Positions 18,645 through 28,436 of a DNA stretch of 64,000 nucleotides are shown one piece after another. Source of the stretch: Nocardioides gilvus (GTDB lineage Bacteria > Actinomycetota > Actinomycetes > Propionibacteriales > Nocardioidaceae); assembly GCF_003194605.1 (NCBI RefSeq), contig NZ_QHKY01000001.1, positions 372,001 through 436,000 on the forward strand. The letters are read 5' to 3'. Numbering within the stretch: the stretch's first letter is position 1; every line of letters starts with the position of its first letter. The notes under the pieces are model-generated. The model ran no database searches. It saw only the letters and a program-made list of their open reading frames with translations, and was not told the origin of the DNA. The position numbers were made by a program, and so were the translations under genes.

Positions 18645-20321
18645 TCAGCTCGTGACGGCGCCGTGGGCGGCGGACTGCACGGTCTTGGCGTACTTGCCCA
18701 GGACCCCGCGGGTGAACTTGGGCTTGTTGGGCTCCCAGCCGACCTTGCGCGCCTCGAGGTCGTCGATGACGACGTCCAGGGACGCGTTGGCGACGTCGAG
18801 GGTGATCGGGTCACCGTCACGGACGAAGGCGATCGGGCCACCGTCGACGGCCTCGGGTGCGATGTGGCCGACGCAGAGGCCGGTGGTGCCGCCGGAGAAG
18901 CGACCGTCGGTGATCAGCAGGACGTCCTTGCCCAGACCGGCGCCCTTGATCGCACCGGTGATGGCGAGCATCTCGCGCATGCCCGGGCCGCCCTTGGGGC
19001 CCTCGTAACGGATGACCACGACGTCGCGCGCCTTGATCTCGCCGGCCGTGAGCGCGTCGAGCGCGGCGCGCTCGCCGTCGAAGACGCGAGCGGTGCCGGT
19101 GAAGGTGGTGTCGTCGAAGCCGGCGCTCTTGACCACGGCGCCCTCAGGCGCCAGGGAACCGTGCAGGACGGTGATTCCGCCGGTGGCGTGGATCGGGGCG
19201 TCGAAGGCGCGCAACACCTCTCCGTCCAGACCGTTGGGGGCCAGCGCCTCGAGGTTCTCGGCCATCGTCCTGCCGGTCACGGTCAGCACGTCACCGTGCA
19301 TGAGGCCTGCGTCGAGCAGTGCCTTCATCACGACCGGGATGCCGCCGATCTTGTCGATGTCGTTCATCACGAAGCGCCCGAACGGCTTGAGGTCGCCGAT
19401 GTGCGGCACCTTGGAGCCGATGCGGTTGAAGTCCTCCAGCGTGAGGTCGACCTCGGCCTCGCGAGCGATGGCGAGCAGGTGCAGCACGGCGTTGGTGGAG
19501 CCACCGAGCGCCATGACGACGGCGATCGCGTTCTCGAAGGCGGGGCGCGTCATGATCTGGCGGGCGGTGATGCCCTGGCGCAGCATCTCCACCACGGCCT
19601 GACCCGAGCGGTGGGCGAACCCGTCACGGCGACGGTCGACCGCCGGCGGGGCGGCGCTGCCGGGAAGGCTCATGCCCAGCGCCTCGGCGACCGACGCCAT
19701 CGTGTTGGCGGTGTACATGCCGCCACAGGCGCCTTCGCCGGGGCAGATGGCGCGCTCGATCCGGTCGACCTCCTCGCGGGTGATCTTGCCGGCCAGGCAG
19801 GCACCGACGGCCTCGAAGGCGTCGATGATGGTGACGTCCTCGCCGTCGACCTGACCCGGCATCGTCGACCCGGCGTACAGGAAGACGCTGGCGAGGTCGA
19901 GGCGGGCAGCTGCCATCAGCATGCCGGGCAGTGACTTGTCGCAGCCAGCCAGCAGCACGGAGCCGTCGAGGCGCTCGGCCATCATCACGGTCTCCACCGA
20001 GTCAGCGATCACCTCGCGGCTCACCAGGGAGAAGTGCATGCCCTCGTGGCCCATGGAGATGCCGTCGGAGACGGAGATCGTGCCGAACTCCAGCGGGAAG
20101 CCGCCACCGGCGTGCACGCCGTTCTTCACGGCCTTGGCCAACCGGTCCAACGACAGGTTGCAGGGGGTGATCTCGTTCCAGCTGGAGGCCACCCCGATCT
20201 GCGGCTTGACCCAGTCGTCGTCACCCATCCCGACGGCACGGAGCATGCCGCGCGCGGCAGCCTTCTCCAGACCGTCGGTGACGTCGCGGGACCGGGGCTT
20301 CATGTCGGGGGCGTCGCTCAT
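18645..20321 (-). CDS. ilvD: Dihydroxy-acid dehydratase
   Basis: Fe-S dependent dehydration of 2,3-dihydroxy acids to 2-oxo acids, the third common step in isoleucine and valine synthesis. 558 residues from ATG 20321. Family signatures: [20 protein letters not shown] with the first cluster Cys, [22 protein letters not shown] with the second, [17 protein letters not shown] with the third, and [19 protein letters not shown] near the C-terminus. A TAAAGT box lies 8-13 bases ahead of the ATG with no Shine-Dalgarno site, so the transcript may be leaderless. A frame extending far upstream is not supported. It is separated from ilvBNC by about 4 kb and has no leader peptide of the kind seen there. 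Confidence 0.96.
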   Translation of the reverse strand: MSDAPDMKPRSRDVTDGLEKAAARGMLRAVGMGDDDWVKPQIGVASSWNEITPCNLSLDRLAKAVKNGVHAGGGFPLEFGTISVSDGISMGHEGMHFSLVSREVIADSVETVMMAERLDGSVLLAGCDKSLPGMLMAAARLDLASVFLYAGSTMPGQVDGEDVTIIDAFEAVGACLAGKITREEVDRIERAICPGEGACGGMYTANTMASVAEALGMSLPGSAAPPAVDRRRDGFAHRSGQAVVEMLRQGITARQIMTRPAFENAIAVVMALGGSTNAVLHLLAIAREAEVDLTLEDFNRIGSKVPHIGDLKPFGRFVMNDIDKIGGIPVVMKALLDAGLMHGDVLTVTGRTMAENLEALAPNGLDGEVLRAFDAPIHATGGITVLHGSLAPEGAVVKSAGFDDTTFTGTARVFDGERAALDALTAGEIKARDVVVIRYEGPKGGPGMREMLAITGAIKGAGLGKDVLLITDGRFSGGTTGLCVGHIAPEAVDGGPIAFVRDGDPITLDVANASLDVVIDDLEARKVGWEPNKPKFTRGVLGKYAKTVQSAAHGAVTS

Positions 20322-20386
20322 GGGCCTGACTTTAGTCCGGGTCTCCGACCGGCTCGGGGGCGGACCGCAGGTCAGGCCACCCGGGG

Positions 20387-21409
20387 TCAGCGCCAGCCGA
20401 GCCCCGGAGCCACCTCGGTGAGCAGCGACCCGAGCAGGTGGGCGTTGTAGTCGACCCCCAACTGGTTGGGGACGGTGAGCAGCAGGGTGTCCGCAGCAGC
20501 GATCGCTTCGTCGTCGGCCAGTTGCTCGACCAGCACGTCGGGCTCGGCGGCGTACGAACGACCGAAGACGGCCCGCAGCTGCGGCTCGATCTGTCCGACC
20601 TGGTCGCGGCTGTTGCCGTCGCGGCCGAAGTAGGCGCGGTCCTGGTCGGTGGTGATCGGCATGATCGACCGGCTCACCGAGACCCGGGGCTCCCAGTCGT
20701 GGCCGGCCTTGGCCCACTCGTCGTGGAACGCGTCGATCTGCTTGCGCTGCTGGACGTGGAAGGGCTCACCGGACTCGTCGGCGACGAGGGTGGAGCTCAT
20801 GAAGTTCATGCCCTGCTGTGCGGTCCAGCGGACCGTCGCCTCCGAGGCCGCGCCCCACCAGATCCGTCGCCGCAGGCCAGGCGAGTGGGGCTCCACGCGG
20901 AGCAGCCCGGGCGGGTTGGGAAACATTGGGCGCGGGTTCGGCTCGGCGAACCCCTTCCCACGCAGCACGTCGAGGAAGACACGGGTGTGACGACGTGCCA
21001 TGTCCGCGTGGTCCTCGCCTTCCCCCGGCCCGTAGCCGAAGTAGCGCCATCCGTCGACGACCTGCTCCGGTGATCCTCGACTGATGCCGAGCTGGAGCCG
21101 GCCACCGGAGATCAGGTCGGCCGCGCCGGCGTCCTCCGCCATGTAGAGCGGGTTCTCGTAGCGCATGTCGATCACGCCGGTCCCGATCTCGATCCGCGAG
21201 GTCTTCGCGCCGATCGCGGCGAGCAGCGGGAACGGCGAGGCGAGCTGCCGCGCGAAGTGGTGCACGCGGAAGTAGGCCCCGTCCCCACCCAACTCCTCGG
21301 TCGCGACCGCGAGGTCGATCGACTGCAGCAAGGTGTCGGCGGCGGAGCGCACCTGCGAGTGCGGGGAGTCGGTCCAGTGACCGAAGTTGAGGAACCCAAT
21401 CTTCTTCAT
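20387..21409 (-). CDS. LLM-class flavin-dependent oxidoreductase
   Basis: 340 residues of the bacterial-luciferase-like family using FMNH2 or F420. The start [23 protein letters not shown] is usual for this subgroup. The pattern [50 protein letters not shown], the glycine-rich [15 protein letters not shown], and [14 protein letters not shown] [12 protein letters not shown] are characteristic. ATG 21409 is preferred over an upstream in-frame codon because of this conserved N-terminus. It follows the DrrB-like permease gene by 27 bases on the same strand and may be the last gene of that unit. The substrate cannot be predicted. Confidence 0.88.
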   Translation of the reverse strand: MKKIGFLNFGHWTDSPHSQVRSAADTLLQSIDLAVATEELGGDGAYFRVHHFARQLASPFPLLAAIGAKTSRIEIGTGVIDMRYENPLYMAEDAGAADLISGGRLQLGISRGSPEQVVDGWRYFGYGPGEGEDHADMARRHTRVFLDVLRGKGFAEPNPRPMFPNPPGLLRVEPHSPGLRRRIWWGAASEATVRWTAQQGMNFMSSTLVADESGEPFHVQQRKQIDAFHDEWAKAGHDWEPRVSVSRSIMPITTDQDRAYFGRDGNSRDQVGQIEPQLRAVFGRSYAAEPDVLVEQLADDEAIAAADTLLLTVPNQLGVDYNAHLLGSLLTEVAPGLGWR

Positions 21410-21436
21410 GACTGGTTCAACAATCAACCATGCAGT

Positions 21437-22273
21437 TCATTCCCGCGTCCTTCTCCGGAACGCGTTCAGCGCCAACGGGGCGAGCACCACGGTCAGGGCG
21501 ACAGTCCAGATGAACGTCGAGAGCACCGGATGCTGCAGGGGCAGGGCCGCGTCGGGGCCGACCGGCACTGTGTTCCCCCAGAGCTCGCGGATGGCCTGGA
21601 CCAGGGACGAGATCGGGTTCCACTCGGCCACGACGCGCAGGTAGGTCGGCATCCGCTCGGTGGGCGCGAACGCGTTGGAGAGGAAGGTGATGGGAAACAT
21701 CACGGTGAACATCACCCCGTTGACCGCCTCGACGGACCTCATCGACGAGCCCACCAAGATCCCCAGCCAGATCATCGCGAAGGCCCACAGGACGAGCAGC
21801 CCGTACGCAAGCACCGCGTCGAGGAAGGAGCCGCGGATCCGCCACCCCACGACCAACCCGGTGAAGCTCATCACCACGATGCCCAGGGAGGAGTGGACCA
21901 GGCTCGACAGGCTGCGCCCCACCAACACGGCCGAGAGATGGATCGGCAGCGACCGCATCCGGTCGACGATCCCCTTCTCGATGTCGGCGGTCAGCCCGAC
22001 GGCCACGATGAAGGAGGCGAACGCCATCGTCTGGGCCATGATCCCACCCAGCAGCCACTCGCGGTAGCCGTCCGGGGCGCCCTGGACCGCGATGGCGCCA
22101 CCGAACACGTACGCGAAGAGCAGCACGAACATCACCGGCTGCAGGGTGACGTCGAGCAGCATCTCCGGCATCCGGCGGATGTGGATCAGGTTGCGGCGGG
22201 TGATCGCCCACGACTGCTGCCACAGCGAGGTGCGTTGGATCTGGGGGCGTTCGACGATGCTTCCCGGGCTCAT
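21437..22273 (-). CDS. ABC-2 exporter permease (DrrB-like)
   Basis: 278 residues. A hydrophilic start with SLWQQSWAITRRNLIHIRRMPEMLLDVTLQPVMFVLLFAYVFGGAI is the DrrB/NodJ signature. Six hydrophobic segments follow, including the motif FAMIWLGILVGSSMRSVEAVNGVMFTVMFPITFLSNAFAP, typical of daunorubicin-type exporter permeases. It overlaps the ATPase gene by 4 bases (ATGA). It should form the membrane part of a two-component drug or lipid exporter with the ATPase upstream. Confidence 0.92.
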   Translation of the reverse strand: MSPGSIVERPQIQRTSLWQQSWAITRRNLIHIRRMPEMLLDVTLQPVMFVLLFAYVFGGAIAVQGAPDGYREWLLGGIMAQTMAFASFIVAVGLTADIEKGIVDRMRSLPIHLSAVLVGRSLSSLVHSSLGIVVMSFTGLVVGWRIRGSFLDAVLAYGLLVLWAFAMIWLGILVGSSMRSVEAVNGVMFTVMFPITFLSNAFAPTERMPTYLRVVAEWNPISSLVQAIRELWGNTVPVGPDAALPLQHPVLSTFIWTVALTVVLAPLALNAFRRRTRE

Positions 22274-23262
22274 GCCGGCACCTCTTCCTCAGCAGTGTCG
22301 GCCACGTCTTCGGCCCGGCGACCGGTCAGGTGGAGGAACACGTCGTCCAGACTGGGGCGCTGGAGCCCGAGGTCGTCCAGATCGATACCACTGCCGTCGA
22401 AGGCCGCGACGGCCTTCGTGACGTCGCCCAACCCCTCGGCCGGGGTGGTCAGCCGTCGCGCGGCGGCGTCGACGTGCACCTCGGCGCTGATGCCACGCAG
22501 CAGGCCCTCGGCCCTGCCCAGGTCCTCGGCGCTCGACACCGTCACCACCAGCGCAGCCCGTCCGGACGCATCCTTCAGCTGCAGTGGCGTCCCTTCGGCG
22601 ATCACTGTGCCGCGGTCGATGACCACGATGTTGTCGGCCAACTGGTCGGCCTCCTCGAGGTACTGGGTGGTGAGCAGCAGCGTTGTGCCGTCGTTGACGA
22701 GACTGCGCAGCACCTCCCACAGCTCGACCCGGCTGCGCGGGTCCAGCCCGGTGGTCGGCTCGTCGAGGAAGAGCACCGGCGGAGTCGCGACCAGACTCAC
22801 CGCGAGGTCCAGTCGGCGCCGCATCCCCCCGGAGTACGTCTTGACCACGCGGCGGGCGGCATCGGTCAGCGAGAAGCGCTCCAACAGGTCGTCGGAGACC
22901 CGTTTCACCGTGGCCCGGTCCAGCCCGTAGAGGCGCCCGACGAGCTGGAGGTTCTCCGTGCCGGTGAGCAGCTCGTCCACGGTCGCCGTCTGGCCAGTCA
23001 GGCCCATCGAGCGTCGTACGCCGTCCGGGTCCTTCGTGACGTCGAACCCGGCCACCCGGGCCGTGCCGCTGGTGGGCCGGGTCAGGGTGGTCATCATCCG
23101 TACGGTCGTCGTCTTACCGGCCCCGTTGGGGCCCAGGAGCCCCAGCACCGACCCCGTCGGCACCGAAAAGCTGACTCCGTCGACGGCGACGGTGTCGCCG
23201 AAGTGCTTCACGAGGTCGACCGCCTCGATCGCGGTCTCGACCGACCTTGCGGTGCTTGTCAT
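22270..23262 (-). CDS. ABC exporter ATP-binding protein (DrrA-like)
   Basis: 330 residues. Walker A GLLGPNGAGKTTTVRMM lies near residues 41-57, the Q-loop MGLTGQTATVDELLTG, the signature KTYSGGMRRRLDLAVSL and Walker B PVLFLDEPTTGLDPRSR. A long C-terminal regulatory region is typical of daunorubicin-resistance ATPases (DrrA, CDD drrA family). ATG 23262 has GGAG 8 bases upstream. It is the first gene of the ATPase-permease pair. Likely role: antibiotic or toxic-compound efflux, but the cargo is unknown and no biosynthetic genes lie nearby. Confidence 0.93.
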   Translation of the reverse strand: MTSTARSVETAIEAVDLVKHFGDTVAVDGVSFSVPTGSVLGLLGPNGAGKTTTVRMMTTLTRPTSGTARVAGFDVTKDPDGVRRSMGLTGQTATVDELLTGTENLQLVGRLYGLDRATVKRVSDDLLERFSLTDAARRVVKTYSGGMRRRLDLAVSLVATPPVLFLDEPTTGLDPRSRVELWEVLRSLVNDGTTLLLTTQYLEEADQLADNIVVIDRGTVIAEGTPLQLKDASGRAALVVTVSSAEDLGRAEGLLRGISAEVHVDAAARRLTTPAEGLGDVTKAVAAFDGSGIDLDDLGLQRPSLDDVFLHLTGRRAEDVADTAEEEVPA

Positions 23263-23561
23263 CAATGTCTCCAGTCGTGCGCCGCCCCTCGACGCCCGAG
23301 TCACCACCGTACGCGGATCGCAGGGCGCCGCCAATAGGTTTATTTGATGGCCCGAGACCAGTTCACACAGACGTCACATGAGCGTCACATGGACGCAGCG
23401 AGCGCTTCCTAACCTCTTCACAGGGCTCCTGCAAGGGCCGCCCCGGTCTCCCTCCCACAGCGTCGTGGCGGGCGACCGGGGCGTTTTGCTGAGTGGCCAC
23501 CACGCCGGGCTCCCGGTGGAACGCCTCGCTAGGGTAAAGAGACGCGCGTTCAGGAGGCCTG
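23263..23561. other. Divergent intergenic region
   Basis: Holds the promoters of the DrrA-like gene (minus) and the sugar dehydrogenase gene (plus), but no convincing coding frame. A 9-base direct repeat GCGTCACATG/ACGTCACATG lies at about 23379-23396. A terminator-like hairpin follows (23439-23487). TAGGGT at 23530-23535 is a possible -10 for the dehydrogenase. Confidence 0.5.
23439..23487 (+). terminator. Hairpin with T run ahead of the sugar dehydrogenase
   Basis: CGCCCCGGTC (23439-23448) pairs with GACCGGGGCG (23474-23483), followed by TTTT. It is in the sense of the downstream lipoprotein gene, so it may be a leader attenuator or may block antisense read-through. No gene upstream on this strand needs a terminator. 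Confidence 0.55.
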
Positions 23562-24854
23562 ATGTTCACCGCACACCGACTCACCGGCATCGCCGCCTCG
23601 GCTGCCCTTGCCCTCACGTTGAGTGGCTGCACCGGCTCTCCGGAGACCGACCCGACCACCGAACCGACCCCCACTCCTGCCGAGTCCGAGTCGCCCACGG
23701 AGTCGGCTGAGCCGACCCCCGCACCGGTCGAGCTCACCGACACCATCGCCACCGACCTGGCCGTCCCCTGGGGGCTCGCCTTCCTGCCGGACGGATCAGC
23801 GCTCGTGACCGAGCGGGACCGGCAGCGCGTCCTCCACCTGACTCCCGACGGGGACCAGTGGGACACCCGGCGAGTCGCGACGATCGACGGGGTGGGTGAC
23901 AGCCAGGAGGGCGGACTGCTCGGCATCGCGGTCTCCCCCACCTTCGCGGACGACCAGCAGGTGTTCCTGTACCTCACCTCCCGGACCGACAACCGGGTCC
24001 TGCGTGGGGAGTTCGTCAGGGGCCGGCTGCGCAACCTCGAGCCAGTGCTGACCTCGATCCCCCGCGCCGACTACCACGACGGTGGACGCATCGCCTTCGG
24101 TCCCGACGGTTTCCTGTACGTGGCCACCGGCGACGCGGGCGAGCCTGAACTGGCCCAGGAGACCCAGTCGTTGGCCGGCAAGATCCTGCGCATCAACACC
24201 GACGGTGAGCCTGCTCCCGGCAATCCGACGGCCGACTCACCGGTCTGGTCGCTCGGCCACCGCAACATCCAGGGTCTCGCCTGGGACGACGACGACCAGT
24301 TGTGGGCGAGCGAGTTCGGCCAGGACAACTTCGACGAGCTGAACAAGATCGAGTCCGGCGGCAACTACGGCTGGCCCCTGCTCGAGGGGCGCGCCGCAGA
24401 CAACGCCACCGCCGAGGGCAGTGAGGGTTTCGTCGACCCCGTGGCGACGTGGACGACCGACGAGGCCTCCCCGTCCGGTCTGGCGTGGGCCGACGGATCC
24501 CTGTGGTTGGGAGCGCTGCGCGGCACCCGGCTCTGGCAGGTGACCATCGATCCTCGCGGCGGCGCCAGGACCACGCCCCACTTCGTGGGTGAGTACGGCC
24601 GACTGCGCACCGTCGTCACCACGCCCGAGGGCAACCTGTGGGTCACCACCTCGAACCGCGACGGGCGCGGCGATCCGGCCCCGGACGACGACCAGATCAT
24701 GCAGGTCGCCCCCGGGACGGGACAGTCGACCTCAGAAGACGCGTCGCCCACGCCCACCCCCGAAGACGCGTCCCCCACCCCAGAGGACGCGTCCCCGACC
24801 TCAGGAGGCGGTCCGACTCCTGACAACGACCGCCCGACGGGCAGCACGCCGTAG
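23562..24854 (+). CDS. Lipoprotein PQQ-dependent sugar dehydrogenase-like (GSDH beta-propeller)
   Basis: 430 residues. A lipoprotein signal with lipobox LTLSGC (Cys near residue 23) and a Thr/Pro/Glu-rich linker to about residue 58 precede a six-bladed glucose/sorbosone dehydrogenase propeller. Motifs: LAVPWGLAFLPDGSALVTERD, EGGLLGIAVSPTF, RIAFGPDGFLYVATGDAG, LAGKILRINTDG, GHRNIQGLAWD, and LWASEFGQDNFDELN. Such proteins oxidise sugars with PQQ outside the membrane, though many actinobacterial members are unproven. ATG 23562 has AGGAGG upstream. The C-terminus is a low-complexity tail of (T/S)PEDASP repeats whose last 54 bases overlap the 3' end of the opposite-strand transporter gene. Confidence 0.9.
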   Translation: MFTAHRLTGIAASAALALTLSGCTGSPETDPTTEPTPTPAESESPTESAEPTPAPVELTDTIATDLAVPWGLAFLPDGSALVTERDRQRVLHLTPDGDQWDTRRVATIDGVGDSQEGGLLGIAVSPTFADDQQVFLYLTSRTDNRVLRGEFVRGRLRNLEPVLTSIPRADYHDGGRIAFGPDGFLYVATGDAGEPELAQETQSLAGKILRINTDGEPAPGNPTADSPVWSLGHRNIQGLAWDDDDQLWASEFGQDNFDELNKIESGGNYGWPLLEGRAADNATAEGSEGFVDPVATWTTDEASPSGLAWADGSLWLGALRGTRLWQVTIDPRGGARTTPHFVGEYGRLRTVVTTPEGNLWVTTSNRDGRGDPAPDDDQIMQVAPGTGQSTSEDASPTPTPEDASPTPEDASPTSGGGPTPDNDRPTGSTP

Positions 24855-25646
24855 CGTGGTCAGCACCGCCGGACCCAGGAAGCCGATCGCCAGCGCATTG
24901 GTGATCGCCCGGCCGGTGTCCCAACTGCCGGTGGACGTCACCAGCGAGTAGAGCCCGAAGCGGTGCAGGTTCTCCATCAACGGCGCTCCGGTCACGTACG
25001 ACAGCTCGGTGGCCTCGTAGCCGGGCACCTCGATGCCCAACGCCAACGGCCATCCCCACATGTTCATCGCCAGGCCGTAGAGGTAGGCGGCGAGGATCCC
25101 GTAGACGACCAGCATCGCGATCTCGGCGCGGCCACCCACGCGGCGAGGGAGCAGCCCTGCTCCCATCCCGACCCATCCCGAGACCAGCATCTGGAAGGGC
25201 AGCCACGGTCCGACGCCTGCGGTGAAGAGCGCGGAGACGAAGAGTGACGTGCAGCCCAGCACGAACCCGAAGGCGGGGCCGAAGACCCGGCCGCCGAGGA
25301 TGAGCAGGAAGAAGATCAGTTCGATCCCGGCCACCCCCGCTCCGAGGCCACGCATCACTCCATTGATCGCGGAGAGCAGGCCCAGGATCGCGAGCACCCG
25401 GGCATCCATCCCGCCCTCGGTCATCTCGGCGAGGACCATGAGCAACAGCAACGGCATCAGGGCCAGGAAGAGGAAGGGCGGGTCGACGCGCACGCCGTCC
25501 GGCACCTCCAGCAGCAGGGGCCAGCCGAGCATCATCACCCCGACCACGGAGACCAGCAGCAGCATCAGGGCGGAACGGGGACCGATCCGCATCGAGTTGT
25601 CGCGCCGGGGCACGGCTGCCGTGGCGGTGGCCTCGTCCGCACTCAT
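24801..25646 (-). CDS. ECF transporter substrate-binding (S) component, predicted corrinoid uptake
   Basis: A 281-residue membrane protein with about six to seven hydrophobic segments (for example ALMLLLVSVVGVMMLGWPLLL and ARVLAILGLLSAINGVMRGLG). It has small Ala/Gly-containing helices of the kind used by S components to dock on EcfT. It starts inside the last codon of the ATPase gene (ATGA) and is last in the ECF gene order T-A-S. The cobalamin riboswitch in front of the operon predicts that it carries cobalamin or a precursor. Sequence alone does not prove the substrate. Confidence 0.8.
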   Translation of the reverse strand: MSADEATATAAVPRRDNSMRIGPRSALMLLLVSVVGVMMLGWPLLLEVPDGVRVDPPFLFLALMPLLLLMVLAEMTEGGMDARVLAILGLLSAINGVMRGLGAGVAGIELIFFLLILGGRVFGPAFGFVLGCTSLFVSALFTAGVGPWLPFQMLVSGWVGMGAGLLPRRVGGRAEIAMLVVYGILAAYLYGLAMNMWGWPLALGIEVPGYEATELSYVTGAPLMENLHRFGLYSLVTSTGSWDTGRAITNALAIGFLGPAVLTTLRRAARRAVVVRSRTAS

Positions 25647-27262
25647 CCGAGGACCTCGTCCAGCACAGCGGCGACCTCGTCCACCCGCAGCCAGGGCGCG
25701 CCGAGCACCTTGGTGACCTGCGGGGCGAACGACGGCGACTCGGCGACCACCGCGCGGGTCGGCCCGTCGGAGACCACCTCGCCCTCGGCGAGCACCACGA
25801 CCCGGTCACAGGTCTGGGCCACGAACTCCACGTCGTGGGTCGCGACGAGCACCGCGTGCCCCTCGTCGGCCAACGTACGCAGCATCGAGGCGAGCGCTGC
25901 CTTGCCCGGGTAGTCGAGCCCGCGGGTCGGCTCGTCCAGGAGCAGCACCGGTGGCCTGGTGGTCAGCACCACGGCCACGGCCAGCGCCAGTTTCTGGCCC
26001 TCGGAGAGGTCGCGCGGATGGGTGGTCGGATCGATGCCCGGGGCGAGGCGTTCGAGCAGGTCGCGGCAGTGACCCGGCTGGGCCCCGGCCGCGTCGTCGG
26101 CTGCCCGGCACTCGTCGACGACGCTCTCCAGGTAGAGCAGGTCGGCGGCCGTCTGCGGCACCATGCCGCTCAGCAGCCGGCGCCGGTCGCCGCCCACCGT
26201 GTGGGGGTCGAGGCCCGCCGTCTCGACGGTGCCGGAGACCCGCCCGAGCCGGCCCTGCAAGGCCCACAGCAGGGTCGACTTGCCGGCACCGTTGCGACCC
26301 ATCAACGCAATCACCCGGCCGGGGTGCAGGGTGAGGTCCACCCCGGTCAGCACGGGAGTACGCCCCTGGGCCACCACCAGCGAGCGCGCCGACGACGCCG
26401 GGGGGCCGGTCGGCTGGTCGCGGTCGACGGGAGCTGGTCGGCCGTCCTGGATCGACTCATCGAGGCGCTCGCGCAGGGAGACCGCACGACGGCGCGCGTC
26501 ACGTACGGTCAGGGGCAGCGGCCGCCAGCCGGCCAGGCGCCCCAGGTCGACCAGCGGCGGGGCGATCGGCGAGGTCTCCAGGATGGTCTGCGGCTCGTCG
26601 ACCTGAACGCTGCCGTCGGGCCGCAGGAGCACCATCCGGTCGGCGAAGGGGACGACGCGTTCGATCCGGTGCTCGGCGACGAGCACCGAGACCCCGAGGT
26701 CGTGGACGAGGCGGGTGAGGATCGCGAGCACGTCCTCGGCCGCCGTGGGATCGAGGGCGGACGTGGGCTCGTCGAGCACGAGCAGGCGTGGATGCATGGT
26801 CAGGACCGCCCCGATGGCGACGCGCTGCTGCTCACCTCCCGACAGGGTCCGCAGGTCCCGATGGCGCAGGTCGGCGATGCCCAGCAGGTCGAGGGTCTCC
26901 TCGACGCGGCGTCGCATGGTGGCGGGCGGCAGGCCCAACTGCTCCATGCCGTAGGCCAACTCCTCCTCGACCGTGTCGGTGACGAACCAGGCGGCCGGGT
27001 TCTGCCCGACGAAGCCGATCCGGTCGGCGCGCTCGCGGGCCGGGAGCTCGAGGATGCTCATCCCGTCCCAGAGGACCTCTCCGACCAGGGTGCCGCCGGT
27101 GTAGTCGGGGACGAGACCCGCGACCACCCCGAGCAGCGTCGACTTCCCCGAGCCCGTGGCACCGGTCAGCAGGACGAACTCGCCGTCGGTGATCTCGAGG
27201 TCGACGTGGTCGAGGACCGTGCGGTCCTCGTAGCGGAACTCGATGCCCTTCAACTGGATCAT
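25643..27262 (-). CDS. ECF transporter fused ATPase (EcfA-A')
   Basis: 539 residues containing two ABC ATPase domains. Domain 1 has Walker A GATGSGKST near residues 34-42, signature LSGGEQQRVAIG and Walker B LLVLDEPTSALDP. Domain 2, from about residue 290, has Walker A GRNGAGKST, a divergent signature LSEGQKLALA and Walker B VLLLDEPTRGLDYPGK. ECF transporters usually use two separate ATPases; fusions are common in actinobacteria. ATG 27262 follows GAGGAGGTGG; a much longer upstream frame overlaps the EcfT gene and is not real. It energises the S and T components at the membrane. Confidence 0.93.
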   Translation of the reverse strand: MIQLKGIEFRYEDRTVLDHVDLEITDGEFVLLTGATGSGKSTLLGVVAGLVPDYTGGTLVGEVLWDGMSILELPARERADRIGFVGQNPAAWFVTDTVEEELAYGMEQLGLPPATMRRRVEETLDLLGIADLRHRDLRTLSGGEQQRVAIGAVLTMHPRLLVLDEPTSALDPTAAEDVLAILTRLVHDLGVSVLVAEHRIERVVPFADRMVLLRPDGSVQVDEPQTILETSPIAPPLVDLGRLAGWRPLPLTVRDARRRAVSLRERLDESIQDGRPAPVDRDQPTGPPASSARSLVVAQGRTPVLTGVDLTLHPGRVIALMGRNGAGKSTLLWALQGRLGRVSGTVETAGLDPHTVGGDRRRLLSGMVPQTAADLLYLESVVDECRAADDAAGAQPGHCRDLLERLAPGIDPTTHPRDLSEGQKLALAVAVVLTTRPPVLLLDEPTRGLDYPGKAALASMLRTLADEGHAVLVATHDVEFVAQTCDRVVVLAEGEVVSDGPTRAVVAESPSFAPQVTKVLGAPWLRVDEVAAVLDEVLG

Positions 27263-28419
27263 CGGGCCACCTCCTCGGGAGTGCGCGCGCGACGAGAAGC
27301 CGCATCCGGGGCGCTGCGCGGCACGGTCCGGTTGGCGACCGTCGGGGCCGGTGGCGCCACCAGGATCGGCACCAGGGCCACCAGCGGAGCGCACAGTGCG
27401 AGCAGGGTGATCTGGGGCAGCACCTCGACCCCGGGGTGGGCGATGGAGCCGGACGTACGCCCCACCCACCAGACGAGGACGGCGGTGAGGACCGCGGAGC
27501 CCGCGATCAGGAGCTCGGCCTGCTGCCACTTCTCGGGGCGGTAGCGCGTGCGCTGCACCCGCCTCCCTGCGCTGGCCATGCCGAGCACCGCGCACAGGGC
27601 ACCGAGGCCGAGCATCGGGAGCCCGATCCAGGCCGGTGTGGTCGAGTCGAGGAAGCCGTACACCCCGACGCAGGTGCCGAGCAGCGCCGTCACCATCAGC
27701 GCCCCCGTGACGCGCCGCGCCTTCGGGTCGGTCCCGCCGGCTCGCCCGTACCCGCGCGCGTCCATGCCCGCAGCCAGGGCCAGCGACCGGTCGAAAGCAT
27801 CCTCCAGGACCGGGACGAGGAGCCGGCGGAGTCCACGGATCCGACCGGGCTCTCCCCCACGCAACTCCTGGGCATGCTTGACCCTGCGCGCGCTGTCGAC
27901 CAGTTGGGGCAGCACGGAGACGGCGACCACCATGGCGCTGCCGATCTCGTACAGGGCCGGGGGCATCACCTTGAGCAGGCGCTTGGGATTCGCCAGCGCG
28001 TTGGCTGCTCCGAAGGCCAACAGGATGCAGGCCAGTTGCATGCCGTCGTACAGGCCGGCCAGGATCTGCTCGCGGGTGGCCGGGCCGAGCAGCTGGATGC
28101 CTGCGGCCCACTCGGGCAGCGGCACGCTGGGCAGGCGGAAGAGCACGTGCCCCACCTCGGAGCCGCCGAGCAGGACCCGGAAGAAGACCCGGATGACGAC
28201 CGTGATGACGGCCAACCAGAGGTACAACTTGAACGCGCGCGCCCACGGTCCGTCCCCCCGACAGCTGACCACCACGAGGCAGGTGACTGCCACGAGGAGG
28301 CCGAGCAGCCAGGGGCTGGTGGTCATCGAGGCGGCGGCAGCAATGCCCACCGCCCAGGTCCACCAGGCCACCGGGTGCAGTTCCCTGGGGAACCGCACCC
28401 TCTTCGGCGACGTACTCAT
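27259..28419 (-). CDS. ECF transporter transmembrane (T) component (EcfT/CbiQ family)
   Basis: 386 residues from ATG 28419. Hydrophobic spans fill the N-terminal 150 residues, followed by the cytoplasmic coupling region SARRVKHAQELRGGEP and SLALAAGMDARGYGR. The latter holds the Ala-Arg-Gly motif used by T components to grip the ATPases. Further spans follow. It is longer than many EcfT proteins because of an extra C-terminal membrane region ending in a basic, disordered tail. It overlaps the ATPase start by 4 bases and follows the DUF4430-like gene by 17 bases. Confidence 0.9.
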   Translation of the reverse strand: MSTSPKRVRFPRELHPVAWWTWAVGIAAAASMTTSPWLLGLLVAVTCLVVVSCRGDGPWARAFKLYLWLAVITVVIRVFFRVLLGGSEVGHVLFRLPSVPLPEWAAGIQLLGPATREQILAGLYDGMQLACILLAFGAANALANPKRLLKVMPPALYEIGSAMVVAVSVLPQLVDSARRVKHAQELRGGEPGRIRGLRRLLVPVLEDAFDRSLALAAGMDARGYGRAGGTDPKARRVTGALMVTALLGTCVGVYGFLDSTTPAWIGLPMLGLGALCAVLGMASAGRRVQRTRYRPEKWQQAELLIAGSAVLTAVLVWWVGRTSGSIAHPGVEVLPQITLLALCAPLVALVPILVAPPAPTVANRTVPRSAPDAASRRARTPEEVAR

Positions 28420-28436
28420 GTCAGGTCCCGTCCGCC

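Noticed and set aside
20322..20717. Extension of ilvD by about 130 codons
   Set aside because: Arg/Gly/Pro-rich sequence with no dehydratase similarity; it overlaps the LLM oxidoreductase gene. The family start is at ATG 20321.
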